Shown here: piece after piece, positions 40,291-54,035 of the stretch
Layout of the letters: each line of letters starts with the position of its first letter
Numbering within the stretch: position 1 is the first letter of the stretch
Assembly (NCBI GenBank): GCA_033980235.1
Contig: CM067075.1
Span: forward strand, 25,243,061 to 25,307,060
Origin: Diadema setosum
Taxonomy: Eukaryota > Echinodermata > Echinoidea > Diadematoida > Diadematidae
Length of the DNA: 64,000 bases
Reading direction: 5' to 3'
The notes under the pieces: generated by a model
The model's input: the letters and a program-made list of their open reading frames with translations, nothing else
Databases searched by the model: none
What the model was told of the DNA's origin: nothing
Position numbers and translations under genes: made by a program

Positions 40291-41999
40291 GTGTGAATTA
40301 AACTTTCATATGTGTGTCGACCTAAGCCCCGAGTGTTATATATACAATTGTGTTCGACTTGCACTGGAAAGCAAAAACCCAATTTTAAGTTTGAATTTGA
40401 TGTCCATATGATGTGGCCTTTAGCAGATGAGTCCTCACAAACTTGGGAATAGGATCAAGAAAATGAACGATGTCTCAAAAGCAGACCGTGATAGTGTGCT
40501 GCAGTGTTCTACGTGGACAGGAATTCGTTGTGAACTCGGATAACCTCAACTTCTTTTGGACTCTGGCTACTGGCCTTTCAAAATATTTCCCTTTTCCATT
40601 GACGAGATGCTTTCTCTCCCTTTCTGCCAGAACCAAAGTTCAAGTTGACTCTGCGGAGTCTCTGAATAGCACAGTTTGTATAGGGGATTAGCACTGCAGT
40701 ATTAATTTCTGAGTTTGTATTGTGGATACACTTTGTGGTGGTCAAGTAGGTTCATTCACCTAGGCTTCTGCATATTTTTGTCTCTTTTCCCCCTATTTTT
40801 CCATCGAAATTCTGTTGGAATGTAGCCAAAAATAAATTCAGGATTTTGGTTGTGAAAGCATGGTCATGGGCTTAATTATGTTAGAGGCTTGTAGTACACT
40901 AAGTAAATAGCTCACACGGCATAAATAGTGGTCCTGTTGGTCTAAGAAATATCTTCTCTTGCAATGAAATTAAAAATGAACTCAAAATAGAATGAGAATT
41001 CAGATGTTTGTAGAGTAGATTTTCAATTTTCTTTGCCAGTTGGGATTTAAGCTACTTCCCTTTTTTATTTTTATTATTATTTTTTTTTTACAGAACTAAT
41101 TCAGTCTTAAGCTGCAAATGCTGTGTATGGGTTTGGATATGGCTTGCCTTGATATGACATGTGAATGTTCTTTAAATCAAACACAAAATCATGCCTGTCA
41201 TGTGAAGGTTAAGACATTGATTTTCTCACCCATGAACTGCACAGGTACAACAAATCATTTTTTTTTTTTTTGATATCACACTGCAATTTTAGCCTTTTTT
41301 GATACTCTGAAAGTATCTCATGAATAAAGAGCTGCCAGATCTTCTGCAGGAGACCCACAGACAGCTATGAGGTATCTCTTTTTCACGTCCTGACAAATTT
41401 TAGAAGCTTCTCTGAGTTGGGAAATACCTTTGCAGTATGAGGTACATTTAGCACACCTGAGATAACTCCCTGAGTGCTCTTTCAAACCAATATGTGAATA
41501 TTGGCAGTCATTCACAAAGCAATATGCTTCATAGAAATTTGCAAAAGTTCATTAAAAACAGTACATTTACTGAATAGTATTGCTAACTGAATTTCATTTA
41601 TTAATTTATTCATGTTTCCATTTCCAACAGAAAATATATCTTTTAAACAGAAATTGAGAGCTAGAGTGTACAATAAATGAAATATACAAGCTTGTAAATA
41701 TTTTGAGAAGTATGGCTATTTAATGGATGTACACTGTAGTATTTGCTTATACCTCTGTGTATTGTCTAGCTCTGAAGAGTCAAGTTTTGTGTGTCACACA
41801 ACTGAAAACCATGGAGAAAAGAAGGCCTGTGATATTGTGTCACATGCTTATTGGAGACAAATTCATGCTGAAGTTAATTACAGGTGTAGTGCAGTAAGAG
41901 GTTGATAATTATTGAAGATAATATGAGTAGTTGAGTGCAATGCGTTGATGCCATACGTCAGGATAATGTAGTAAAATAAAAGCTTTACCCTATATGTAA
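40291..41999. other. Region without a recognised gene
   Basis: AT-rich. Short frames at 40470-40691 (plus) and 41318-41515 (minus; Cys-containing, CAKCTSYCKG) have no neighbours or splice signals that would make them genes. Confidence 0.55.
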
Positions 42000-42410
42000 A
42001 CATGGATTTGAGAGTAGATGAAGAAAATTACATTTTTATCTAAAATTCCATATTACTTCGACTTGTTACTGACATGTTGAGTTCCCCCTGCCTTCTGAAA
42101 GAGTGAAGTAAAGTGCTCAAACTTTCATTATGGTAGAGAAATGAAAATACATGTTGAATTCTCTTATTTTCTTTATATCTTATTCCATTCTTTGACATCA
42201 TGATATTGTAGTCTTCCTATCCGACAGTGAACAGCACATGGATTTAACCAAAATTTGAGAATTCAGAACTTATGAATGGATTGATCAATTTTTCACAGGC
42301 TTCACCAAAGTGTCCTAGAAATATTTAATGCATTTGTTGAGTTCACAAATATAATTGGAGGTAGTTCCCCTTCATCTTCTTAGGCTGATGTCACTGCTTT
42401 CACTTTGGAG
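42000..42410. mobile_element. Old, diverged relative of MITE family 2
   Basis: It follows the same order of landmarks as family 2: TTCCCCCTGCCTTCTGAAAGAG, a TTGAATTCTCTTATTTTC segment, CCATTCTTTGACATCATGA, a TAGTCTTCCTATCC segment, AATTCAGAACTTATGAATGG, TTCACCAAAGTGTCC, then GATGTCACTGCTTTCAC. Ends and palindrome are eroded. Confidence 0.6.
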
Positions 42411-42892
42411 GACTGTGGTCCTCAGAGACTCTTTATGAGAAAGCAGAGCCATGAAAATTACCTCTCATTTTGCCAGAATAAAGAAATTGAGAGACACAAT
42501 TTTGACATCATAAGTAATTTTCAGATGAACTAGATGGTGATTTTGTCAGGTTCAAAGAGGAGAGCATCTGCTCTAATTGCCCTCTGCTTCAGGTTGATTG
42601 ATCAATTGATTTTATGTCATTGTGTATGTACACAAAATGACTTGCTCTATTATAGGAGGTGCCTCGCTAGGCTGCAGACAGCTTGGCGGGGAAACTGTGC
42701 CAATTCCAGCTTTGTGCCCCTCGGCATCTTCTGTCACCATTGTACAACCTGGTCGGTGATATAAACTACCCTTTCTTTTAGCTTACAGTGTATGTATTAG
42801 CAGGTTGAGTCATCATATTGCAAAGTGTATTTATTGTTGGCACTTCCTACCACCTGTCCGCTTCATCCTCCGTCGCCGCGGTTACCGGCATT

Positions 42893-43300
42893 ACCACTCC
42901 AGCATCAGCATCATTCACCAGCATCCTTGGATGCTAAGCCAGAAAAGGGGTCTCTCAAGCTCACTTTCTCTCTGACTGATTATAAAGCAGAAGGGCACTA
43001 TTACATCAGCATCAGTCACCTGCATCCTTGGATATCAAAGCCAGAGAATGGGTCTTCCCCTCCCCCTCTCTCCATCTCCCCCTCTCCTATTTTTCTCTCA
43101 GAAGTTATACCTTTTTGAGAACAGAAATACAATACTATATCAGCAGCATTCTCCTGTATCCTTGAACCTTCAGCCAGAGAACAGAACATTTTACTCCATA
43201 TCTCACCCTCTCTTTCCATCCCAAAGTTTTTTTTTCTCTGTGTTTTAGAGGCAGAAAGTCATAAGTGTATCTGCATCATCTGCCCTATCTGTGGACCTGT
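42893..43300. repeat. Degenerate tandem repeat, unit about 110-120 bp
   Basis: Three to four imperfect units start CATCAGCATCATTCACCAGC ATCCTTGG and contain GCCAGAGAAxxGG (about 42895, 43010, 43140 and 43265). Open frames in the area follow the repeat and are not convincing genes. Confidence 0.55.
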
Positions 43301-46016
43301 GTTGAAGGAAAGGACTTTTCCTCTTTCTTGAAATCATCTACATATTAATGTTTAGATTAAGCATGTTTTTTAGAAGTTAGTTTCTCCCCTTAAAAGGCAG
43401 AAATATTTCTTTTTTTTCTTTGATAAAGAAGCATGAAATGAGTCTGTTGTAAATTTTACTGGTGAAGTAAAATAAGACATGGTACTTGGTGTTATGATTA
43501 TGATTTTTCTTTTTTCTTTTTGACCTGGTAATAGATTTTGACTTGTCTTGCTGTTCTTGTACTTAAAAAAAAATTAATTCTATCCTGGACAAAATTCTGT
43601 CAAACTCAGTGAAACTCAAGAAATGAGAACTCTTCTTTTTGTTGAATTGATTGCATTTTCATCCTTTGGTTTGGTATACTTATATGCAAATGAGATCAAT
43701 GTGAAGATGCTTTCACATAGTGTGATAAAATTATGTATTTAATAGTTATCGATAAACATCACAGTGAAGAAGAGAATGAAGTTGAGAAGATATCAATATC
43801 TTGTCATGTAAAACCAAATTTAAGGCCTTCTTGCACACAGGTGTCACCAAAAAATCATTAAGATGCCCCTTTGTAGGACTTTAGAAGAGTTTCAAGAGTG
43901 CTATAGCCCTCTGGGATCATCCCATTTCAGCAGAGGCACAGCAGTGGGGACCACCTTGGCAAGCAAAATACATCATAGCTGGGGCGAGCTTTTCTCCGTG
44001 TGAGACTGATGCCTTGGAAATTGACCATTTTCTCTCTCGATGACAGCTCTCAACCCGCTTCAGATCCCTCTTTGAGCGGGATGCTGTTGAAAGCCAGGTC
44101 CTTGGGTGCACTTCAGCTCACAATTTTCATCACAAGTTACATGTTACTGGAGTTTTTTTTTGCTGAAAGAGGTTTCAAGAGTATGACTGGAGATACATGT
44201 TGGAAAGCAAGAAACAGATACCTGAGCCTTGTAGACTTCTGCCTGAAGCAAAAATTTAATGATTTCATTGCATAGAATTACATGTGATCATCGAAGTGAT
44301 TTCTTGACAGAGTCACCAGTTTTGCATTCCATGTAAATGTGTTCTGAATTTCCTTCCATAAATTCTGCCTATCCAATAAAAAGCTATCAATTTCATCTAT
44401 TTCTTCAGTTTTTGGATGCATGGATATACTATGAACTTTTGGGTGCATGCAGGAATTTTAATGTCAGGAAAGTCTTAAGCAGGTTAACTGCAAAGATTTG
44501 TCAAACAGGAGAGTGGCTGTCTGCCTATAAGATAATTAGAAAAAATAAAGGTCATATCTTATCATAGAGTATGTCATATTATTTTACAATGATTGAAAAT
44601 AATGAAATATCAGTGTGTATGAAAGTGAAGAATTTATAAGATTGAAGAATTCATTACCATTTGAATGATCTACATACATCAGCATACTCAAAATTTGAAC
44701 TTAAATCATTTCTTAGTGATGGAGTCTTAAACAGGAGTTATTAAGTGTCTCAGGCATTTTATGCATGTCAAAAGACTGAAGGAAATCAGACTTTTAAACA
44801 GTTGTCTGTGTGAAAAAGTACACCTTAAAATCACCAATAATTTTGCAAAATATTTGTGGGATTCACATGAATGCTAATTAGTGGGATACATACTTAGAGA
44901 TCTGCATCACAATCAGATTTTTGCCTACTCAGGGTGTGGACATCCCAAGAAATCTTGCGATTATTTTGGAATTGTGGCAATAATTTGGGAAATAGTATGA
45001 TAATTCATAACAAGATGAGTGTGTGAACACTTGAGCAAAAAATTTCTCAAGATTGTTTTCATCTCTGAATTTTTTCATCTCATCATTCAGAGCATGCATG
45101 GTTGAACAGTGTATGAGCACAAGGGCAAGAGTCACTGTTATAGTAGATTTCAGGCATGTGTAGTTTGGTTGACAAATTCTTGCCATCAGCCATTGGCGTG
45201 ATATTTTTGTATGTCTGAATGGTCACAAAAAAATCTATTTTGTAAGATAAATATGATATAAGGTATTTGGATTGCGATCATCCTGCTATTTTGTCTGCGT
45301 GAATGAGACAATTCAAAACACAGTATTGAGAACAAACGGATAGAAACAGGGTGTTTGTACTATCATCAGCAAGTTTCCACACCCTCTTTTCAGCTCTCAG
45401 ACAGTGAATTGTCCCAAGTCTTCTGCAGGTCACTTGTCTCGACAGGTGCATCCAAAGATAGCGGGTCTATCTTATGTCAGTCAGCAAGCAATCTCTTACC
45501 TGAATTGACAGCACCAAGGACAAGATGCTCCTTAATCAAGAAACAATCATTGTCCTCGTAATATGTTCTGCAACAGGAGGAAACTTTAACAACTTGGTAA
45601 CAATGAGCCGCCTTCTTGCAATCTACTGCACATTTCACTGGCCAAATGATATAGGAGTACTTGCACATGTGTAACCAAGGAGGTATCTCCTTTGAATAAT
45701 AATGGACATCATATTTCACCCATGTTTTTTCTTCTTCTACTTTTGCTTTAGCACCTCCTTACAATCACAAAGCAATCCTCATAAAAGTACCTGTCCAGCT
45801 CAGTTAGGGCCACTGGAGTATTACTGCACAGCTTTATGAGGCAGTGGGGTGATCTTGCAAAGTCTGACCAGGTGCGTCTTGTTTACTGGCAATTTATGGA
45901 GACTGTTCATGACATTTTATGGGTACATGATACCACAAGACAAGTGAGAGGATGGGACATACCCTTTTTTTTGGGGGGGGGGGGGAAAGACTTTTATCCA
46001 TCAAACTTACTGTGAT
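43301..46016. other. Region without a recognised gene
   Basis: AT-rich. A patch at 43900-44110 is more balanced in composition but has no recognisable product. Frames at 44929-45186 (hydrophobic N-terminal stretch) and 45477-45719 (seven cysteines), both minus, lack supporting splice or start context. T8G13 tract at 45965-45985. Confidence 0.55.
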
Positions 46017-46582
46017 TTAAAGGGAAGATAAACCCCAAGAGCAATGTGGATTGAGTGAAAGCAGCAACATTAGTAGAACACATCAGTGAAAGTTTGAGGA
46101 AAATCGGACAATCGATGCAAAAGTTATGAATTTTTAAAGTTTTGGTGTTGGAACCGCTGGATGAGGAGACTACTAGAGGATATGACGTATGAGTGGACAA
46201 CAATACAAAGAATATATAAAGGAAATTCAACAAAAATTCACTTTTCTAGAATCATGAAAGAGCAATGGACCAACCTCTTTCAGAAAGCAGGGGGAATAAT
46301 TGCTACCCTTAACATATGTCAATATCAAGTTGATGGAATTTGTAATTTTCATGAAAAATGGATTTTTGTAGAATTTTCTTCATATTTTCTTGGTATTGTT
46401 GTCCACTCATACGTCATAACCTCTAGTAGTCTCCTCATCCAGCGGTTCCAACACCAAAACTTTAAAAATTCATAACTTTTGCATCGATTGTCCGATTTTC
46501 CTCAAACTTTCACTGATGTGTTCTACTAATGTTGCTGCTTTCACTCAATCCACATTGCTCTTGGGGTTTATCTTCCCTTTAA
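46017..46582. mobile_element. TTAA palindromic MITE, family 2, copy 2
   Basis: Same ends as copy 1 (TTAAAGGGAAGATAAACCCC and inverse) and near-identical interior, including GTTGGAACCGCTGGATGAGG. Because the element is a palindrome, orientation is undefined. Confidence 0.88.
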
Positions 46583-46694
46583 CAGGGAGAATTCTGCTTG
46601 TTATTATCAGTGAGTTTCTCTACCCTCCTTTCAGACCAACAAAATGGTGAGAAAGCTTGATGAAAAAAAGATAAAATTGTGAAAACATGAATCC

Positions 46695-47147
46695 TTAAAG
46701 GGATTGTCCATAGTTTTGGTTGAGATAGGATTCAACATTTAACTTTATGCGAGATGATTATGAAACAACTTTGTGAAATATTTAAGAGTAATTATAAAGC
46801 AACTTATGCAATATTAAAGAGCATACAATTCTGGGGGAATTAAAGTTTATTTGATAAACATTGGTTATGAAATGGTTGAGATAGCAAATAAAAAAAAAAG
46901 AACCAAAGTAAAACAAAGTGATGTTTGATAATCAAATGTGGGTCCCATCTTTAATTAGGATTGCTATGTTTTGGATATCTCTGCTATTTCAAAACCAATT
47001 TTTATCAAATAAACTTTCAATTCCTCTTGGAATTTTATGCTCTTTCATATTTCATAACAGGTTTCTCATTACCTCACCAAACTAACCAAAAAAGTTGGGA
47101 ACCTGAAGCCCCATCCCCACCAAAACTACAGTATATCCTCCCTTTAA
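46695..47147. mobile_element. TTAA palindromic MITE, family 1, copy 4
   Basis: TTAAAGGGATTGTCCATAGT to ACTACAGTATATCCTCCCTTTAA. Slightly longer than other copies, with an internal duplication near 46760-46810. Confidence 0.8.
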
Positions 47148-48114
47148 TGTCTGTTAGCTGTGTGTTTGGTGCAGCAGCATCATGCCCCACCATGCACTGC
47201 TTGTGATTTCATTGAAAGAGCACTTTAGAGAGACCCAAGTCTCCTGATGAATCACCATTGAACAAGCAGTGAAGTCACTCTGGGGATGATGAGGAGGGTA
47301 ACTCTTGCTCAACAGTGTAGGAGTTTTTCATCGATTTTCAGTTGGGAGTTTACTCGAAAGGGTTCTTAGTCCCCACAATGTAATTATTGCACATGCAGAC
47401 CTAGTTAAAGGCGTCTGTTCTGAAAGGGGGCTCTAGTGTGAGTAATGTTTAAGTTTTGCAAAATGATCTTCCTTTTATGTCATGACCTAAATTTTTTGCT
47501 AGGGGCTTTATGGTTTGTTTGTTTGTTTTTTTTTTTTGGTTGTCTGCCCATCTGTCCATCCAAGATCTCTTATTATGTAAGAATAAAACAAGTGCAGTGA
47601 ATTTGCTGGGTACCTAGCCCAGGTAAATATCCTACATGAGGTACAGTTGTATATAGATGTGCTGGTTAGATTTTTGGCTAAATCTTTAAAGGTCAAAGGT
47701 TACTGACAATGGTCAAGCTGTATTGTAAAGTTGCTGTAGTGGATGAAGTGCAGTGGAAAATATTATGGTTGTGCAGATATGGTGAATAGTAATATGGTAA
47801 ATAAATGTCCATGTTCATATTTCAGATGTACTTATTGCATGAGAAAGTTGAGGCATCCCCCTTGACTGCAGTCTTCTTGCTTTAGACTTTACAATCCACC
47901 ATGTAGTGTGGTCTGATTTTGGCTTGCTTTTGGTGTCTTGCTAATTTGTAGGCACACATTTTTCTATGACGAAACAAACAAACAAACAAATGAAAGATGG
48001 AGGAGGACATGATAATTATGAATTGAGGATGGGATTATTAACTCTGCCCGAGCTATCAGTTTCCCAGTTGTATGCATTCTCAATAATGTTTATTAAATGA
48101 TGGTGTGGAGAGAG
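47148..48114. other. Region without a recognised gene
   Basis: AT-rich spacer between MITEs; only a T-rich run at 47526-47537 and short GTTT/AAAC runs. Confidence 0.55.
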
Positions 48115-48505
48115 TCAAAGGGACCGTACAGTACTGGTTGAGGTGAGGATTCATGTTTTGAACATTCCTAAGTGAGATAATGAGAAACCTCTTATGATTA
48201 TAAAAGAACATGTAATTTTAAGAAGGATTTAACGTTTATTTAATGAAAATTGGTTTTCAAATGCCCGAGATATCCAAAAAAGTGATAATAATAAAAGACT
48301 ACAGGCCACGCCTTTTATTAGGATCTCTTTGTTTCACCTTGTTTTTGGATATCTCAGCCATTTCAAAACCGATTTTCATCAAATAAACTTTTGATACCCT
48401 TTAGAATTGCATGCTCTTTGACATCTCATAGAGTGGTTTCTGAATATCTCGCAAAACGTTAAAAGCTAAATCCTCACCTAGACCAGAACTGTACACACCC
48501 TTTAA
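48115..48505. mobile_element. TTAA palindromic MITE, family 1, copy 5
   Basis: Left end mutated (TCAAAGGGACCGTACAGT), right end GAACTGTACACACCCTTTAA. It shares the TTAA at 48502-48505 with copy 6. Confidence 0.82.
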
Positions 48506-48912
48506 GGGAATAGTATAGTTTTGCAATGGTTGAGATACATGTAGGGCTTCAGGTTTCCAACTTTCTGTGTGAGATAATGAGAAACCTCTTATGAAATATG
48601 AAAGAGCATGCAACTCTAAGAGGAATTGAAAGTTTATTTGATGGAAATCAGTTTGAAATGGCTAAATCCAAAAACAAAGAGGTCCTAATAAATAAAGGAT
48701 AGTTCGGGCCCATCTTTTATTAGGACCACTTTGTTTTACTGTGTTTTTCGATATCTCCAGCCATTTCAAAACTGATTTCCATCAAGTGAATTTGGAATTC
48801 CTCATAGAATTTTATGATCTTTAATATTTCATAAGTGGTTTCTCATTATCTTGCAAAAAGTTAAAATCTGAATCCCCATCTTAACCAAAAACTATACCTA
48901 CCATCCCTTTAA
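48502..48912. mobile_element. TTAA palindromic MITE, family 1, copy 6
   Basis: TTAAGGGAATAGTATAGT to ACTATACCTACCATCCCTTTAA, palindromic around GGGCCCATC. It forms a head-to-tail pair with copy 5. Confidence 0.85.
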
Positions 48913-50563
48913 AGTTGTATGCACAAATTTCTCCATAAAGAAAAAGATGGGGGAAGGATATGAAAAGGATTGAGGATGGGATTATTAACTCTGTCTAAAC
49001 CACCAGCTTACCAATTGTATGCATTCTCAATGATGTTTATTAAATGGTGGTGTTGAGAGAGTTGATGCTCTCTCAGAAAGGACCAGAGGGAAAGGAGTGG
49101 ATGGTGGAGGGCAGGAGAAGTGGAGGTACGTGCTCCAGAAAGAGATGCCCAGCCACGCACGTACCGGAGTAGTGTTTGATTAGGCACAGGTGCAGTGTTG
49201 GCTGGTTTCTGCCTGTATGGCATTCCCCTAGTGGGAGCTGCAAATTTGCTGATGTCTGACTCATGATAGCTGCTCTGTGATTATTCTTTCCATCAAAAAA
49301 CCTAGCAAAAATACAACAACAACAAAACAACCTAACCATGATGTAGTCCCAACCTCTTCATCTCCTTCACCCCTTCCCCCAAGAGAAAGAATGGACTGAA
49401 TATTACAACATTCTTCTAAGAGAGAAGAAAAAACCCAGAAATATGAAGATCAAACATTGACAGAAAAGGAAATGAAACAATAGCAGGAAAAACTGAAAAA
49501 AAAAAAGTTTACAAAAATATTATTCTTGAGAAATGGATCAGAATATGCTATGATACTGAAGGAGAAAAGCAGAAAGTGAAAAAGGAGAAATAAAAAACCT
49601 GTATACCATGAATAAAAGAAAAAATACAGTGTGAAACACTGAATCACAAAATAAAGTAAGGTAGAGAAAGGGAAAAACAGAAAGAAAGTCAATCTTCGAG
49701 AAGAGAAAGTAAATCTTGTAAATGTTTTCTTTCTGACGAACATTGGCAATCAGCCATTCTCCTCAAATATGAAATTTTCATATATAAAGACTTCAACTAA
49801 AATGTATTTGGTCTTCAAAGCTAATTAGATGGAAACCATGATGTGTATTTCATGCCCACCATATTCCAAACTATATGCATGCACTTGTTGGAGAACTTCA
49901 TCAGTAAGACACATGAAGAAACTGCAGTAAAACTACCAGGGATAAGGGAGAAAAATACATAATCATCTAGACCAGTGGAAATATGATATCCCACCAACCT
50001 GTAATGGTAGACAGGTAGAGGGCTTATACTACCACCTGCTGACATATATGTAATGTCTTTTAACTGTTGGATACAGTCACATGATGCTATGGGTTTTAGT
50101 CTCTTGCTGGCTTGTATGAACAAGTGGTCACAAAATCGTTTCCATTAGAATGGATTGACAAAAGAAAAAAAAATACACATACATACAGTGTATTATCATG
50201 GTATTCTATAGGAATGTAATAATCAGGTAATCATATAATGTTGTGCTTCTAAATTTAATTGACTGTTGATAAACCCTTGAAATGAGCTTTATACCAACCA
50301 GTGCCAGACACTGGATGTAAAGACATCATCATTGCTCCATCCTATGTACATGTGTAATTATGACTGACACAACTAGCCCTTGAAAATGTGAAATTTACAG
50401 AATCCATAACTAGATCATGACTGTATAATTTGAATTAAGGGCTTAATGTTTGGTTGTTTGGCCCATAACTTTTTGCATTAGAATTAACTGAAAATTGGGG
50501 CAAAATAATTGTTCCCATTTTATGAACAGAGGAATGCTCCGTGATTGGGATACATATGTCCCC
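48913..50563. other. Region without a recognised gene
   Basis: Begins with a duplicate of local sequence (GAGGATGGGATTATTAACTC at about 48972 also occurs near 48025, either side of the MITE pair). 49370-49700 is A/G-rich on the plus strand. No exon recognised. Confidence 0.55.
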
Positions 50564-50930
50564 TTAAAGGCATAATTTACCATTTGCAGATGAAACAAAA
50601 ACCCAGCATAAGTGCTTCAAAATAGTTCTAGAATGTGTTAGAGATAGAAATAACCAATGTAAAAATTGGAACCAGTATAATCAATGTTAAGTATCTTTAA
50701 ATATACAAAATGTGAGCAATACAGTAGTTATGATAAAAATGTTTCCAGACTAAACTGTATACAGTTATAGTTTATTAAGAGAAATAGTGATATCTCCTTA
50801 AATTTAAGGCTTATTGCAAAAATTTTGTATGGTTGCATGTTTTGTGATACATCTGACCTACACATGCATCAAATGTGATATTTTGAACATTTTTTAAATC
50901 ACTGCTCACAAAGGTAAACAGGACCTTTAT
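50564..50930. mobile_element. TTAA MITE, family 3, copy 1
   Basis: It begins TTAAAGGCATAATTTACCA and ends GGTAAACAGGACCTTTAT (last TTAA mutated). An AAACTGTATACAGTTATAGTTT motif lies near the middle. Copy 2 at 54036-54402 is in the opposite orientation. Confidence 0.8.
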
Positions 50931-53410
50931 ATTGCAACTGATTGACAAATTGCCCTTAATAGCATTGCAGTGGTAGGGCTACCAAATATGTGGAAGGTAC
51001 AGACTGAAGCATTTATTATAGAGGTAAACTATCAACTGAGTGAACTTAGGCAGCTGAGGAAATTAATTTCCAGTTCCAACACAATTGTTAAGGACACTCA
51101 CCTTGCCCAAAGCCTTAGCAAGCTTGTAGTTATAAAGGAAGCCATCAAATGCAAACTGTTTGTGCTCTCTTGGCTTGTATATCATTCAAATAGAGGTGAG
51201 AATAAGCATTATGAATTCAATCTTTTGGTGTTAGAGAGCATTATTAACAATTATATGCACCAAGACCCAGGTGAGTAAAAGCCTAAGGGGTAATATTACA
51301 AACTCGATGTGATTGCATTTGTGTGTGTAGAACTCTAAACAAGTCTACATTTGCCATAATAGTAGGCAATTTGTCTGGCCGATGCTTAAATGGTGTGCAA
51401 TAAAAGGTATTTATTTAGTTGTATCCCCTATTTGGGAGGCCTGCTCCCCTATTTTCCCTTGGGAAATTTTCTCTGCGATTGTCAGAAAATGGAGCTGCCT
51501 TCCAGCTACTCAGCTGGTTTAGCATGAACCAAAGAAGAAATGATTGTGCTGATAAGAATTGCGTTTATGGTTATTGCCACGCTTTAGAATTCTTGGGCAG
51601 TGCATTCAGGATCATTAAACCATAAAGACATTGAAATAGGCACCTGGAAAAAAAAAACCCTCTCGTAGTTAGAGCAGAAAAATGAAGTATATTAAATTGT
51701 TCATTGCATCAATCTTTTGAGATCATAATGTACAATTTTCAAGTATATGGCTAATAGATAGCCATCAAAGTTGAGTTAATCATAGTCATGTGTATGTACG
51801 TTACAAACATTTTTGTTTAGAACAGCCGTATGCCAATAAAGGGAGATTTGGAGACCGTGTGTCCCTTTTGCAACCCTGAAAATTGGATTTCCTTTATAAA
51901 CTGGTATTAGAGGTAGATAAATTCAGACCTTTCCTCAGAATAATAAAATTTCTTTATGATGGGAGGGGGGATGTAACAATACTGTAGTTTTCCAATGAAT
52001 TTATTTGAACTCACCAAAAAAGTTCCAACCATTATTGTCAGTACAAAAGGGGAGAGCGTATTCTTGAGTGACAGGGGGTTAGTTTTTTTTTTATTTTTTT
52101 AAAACTCTGAGGTATGTTACTATAAGATTTCATACATGATGTTTTGAAACATTCTTTTTCAACCACGCAAAATTTTGTAAGGTTTACAAAAGGGATCAAC
52201 CTTTAAAGGCAAAATTCTCCCAAACAAAATCTAACACAAACTGCCCACAGTCTGTGAGTCATGTGGTTCCATCAGCACACCAAGGATAAACAGTGCAAAT
52301 TGTAGAACAAAAGAGCCGAGGGATCAGCTAAGTTTGCTTTTGAATGTCCAAGCTCATAAAGACGATTTAACTGCAGGGTAAACAAAGTTTCATGGGCAAG
52401 AAATTTGGCAAGAATCTGCGAACTGAAGAGAATTTAAAAAAGATCAAGTTAAGGAATAAAGGTCATGATGAAGAGCAGTTTTAACAAGGCATGAAATCCT
52501 CAATTTAGCTCTAGTTGTGAAAACTCTGATTCATGCACAAGATGCAAGTATTGTGGTGGAGACTTTGTGAGAAGGGGTGAGGTGGAGTGCAGTACATCAA
52601 GGTTTTGTGAGGCATCATGCTGTGTATTTTCATTGAGGAACCTTTGCAGTTTAGGGAGTTATATTCAGTTTCTCAAACATATCAAAAGTTTGCACCAATC
52701 TTGACTAAAGCAGCTTGTACTCCTGATACCATTCCATCGGGTGTGGTTAGAGCTGCCCTGGTTGTTATCCAGTCAGTTGTTGGAATTGTTATTGAGCAAA
52801 CTTGTTGTTAGACAACTTGTTGTTAGACAACTTCATGTAGCCCATACTAGCATGAAGAGCAAGATATATATGTACAACTGGCGGGACTTCTATTTCTTAT
52901 TTTTTTGCTTACATAGTGTATGTGCTATACAAAAGAAAATATGGCTGAAATTCAATCAACAGTTTCCACTTTAAATTCTTTGTGTAATATACCCTTTGAA
53001 GATGATACGGTTTTGCAGCATGCTAGAATTACAAAGTAGTAGGTAGTCATCACAGGAATATATTTTCCTATCCTAGTGCAAGATATTTTTATGTGGATCT
53101 TTAATGGGATAATTCCCCATTATGTATTTCCTCAGAGAGATCATTTAATTTTGCCAGGTCTTTTTGTCCAAGGTATGTAGTTTCCTATCCATTTCTGTCC
53201 CCATAAGTCATTAAACACTCAATGGCATAGCAACAATGACCTTCTTCGCAAATCATGGGGGGGGGGGGTGGGAGAGATGACAGGGAATTAGGCTGAAATC
53301 AGCAGAAAATTAGGCCGCTAGAGATATACTGGGCATTGTTATGTCCAATCCTGACACAAGGCAACATGAGCACGATAATATCATAGGTGCTCATAATGAA
53401 GTATGTGAAA
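50931..53410. other. Region without a recognised gene
   Basis: AT-rich. A 102-codon plus-strand frame at 50970-51278 (MVGLPNMWKVQTEAF...) has no recognised domain. A short direct tandem of ACTTGTTGTTAGACA lies near 52799-52834. G-run at 53259-53269. Confidence 0.55.
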
Positions 53411-53654
53411 TACTGTATACGCCGAATATTTCGTGAGGTTTTTATTTTTGCGAATGTCATGAGTCAGCTGCTATTCGCGAAACTAAAAACATGCGAAAAT
53501 GTTGACTCTGATGCCGATATGAATGTGATGTACGCGTACACATTTCTCTGTTCAGTACAGGACTCCATGATCGTAACTTTAACCACTCGCGAAATTGTCG
53601 GGAAGTCCCAATTCGCGAAAATTTAGACTCGCAAAATATATGAAGTATACAGTA
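53411..53654. mobile_element. MITE with TACTGTATACGCC ends, rich in TTCGCGAA
   Basis: TACTGTATACGCCGAATATT at the left is inverted at the right as ATATATGAAGTATACAGTA. ATTCGCGAAA motifs lie inside. Same design as 3980-4194. Confidence 0.75.
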
Positions 53655-54035
53655 GACTTTAAAGGATTATTGCCTTTGCAAAATTGATTTAACTATCTGG
53701 TAGTGTAGACCAAACTGACTATCGATTGCGATGCCAATTTTATGCTTTTCACTGACAAAACTGCATATATATAATTTGAGAGAATTTCCCAAAAGAGTAG
53801 GATATAAGCCTTAATTCTGTTGGAGAGGGTTGCTGTGATAAAGTCATCAAGTTCAATAATGATAGATTTATGACTGCAGGTGTTTCTTGGGGATTTGTCA
53901 AAGGCTGTTTCTCATTTTTTTTTTGTTCTGCCTTTACTGTATGGCTACCAACTACTTTGATAGTATAGGACCCAAGGGATGTCTGTCATAACTCATAAAA
54001 TCTAAACTGAGAACAAATGAAATAATAAAAGATCA

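Noticed and set aside
39700..40301. Long frames with the shared peptide SSSGSNTKTLKIHNF, also seen at 46 kb
   Set aside because: These are the two arms of MITE family 2 read in either direction.
44929..45186. Minus-strand frame with a hydrophobic N-terminal stretch, possible secreted peptide
   Set aside because: No promoter, splice or homology support; expected by chance in AT-rich DNA of this length.
45477..45719. Minus-strand frame with seven cysteines
   Set aside because: Cysteine spacing matches no domain I know and no flanking exons were found.
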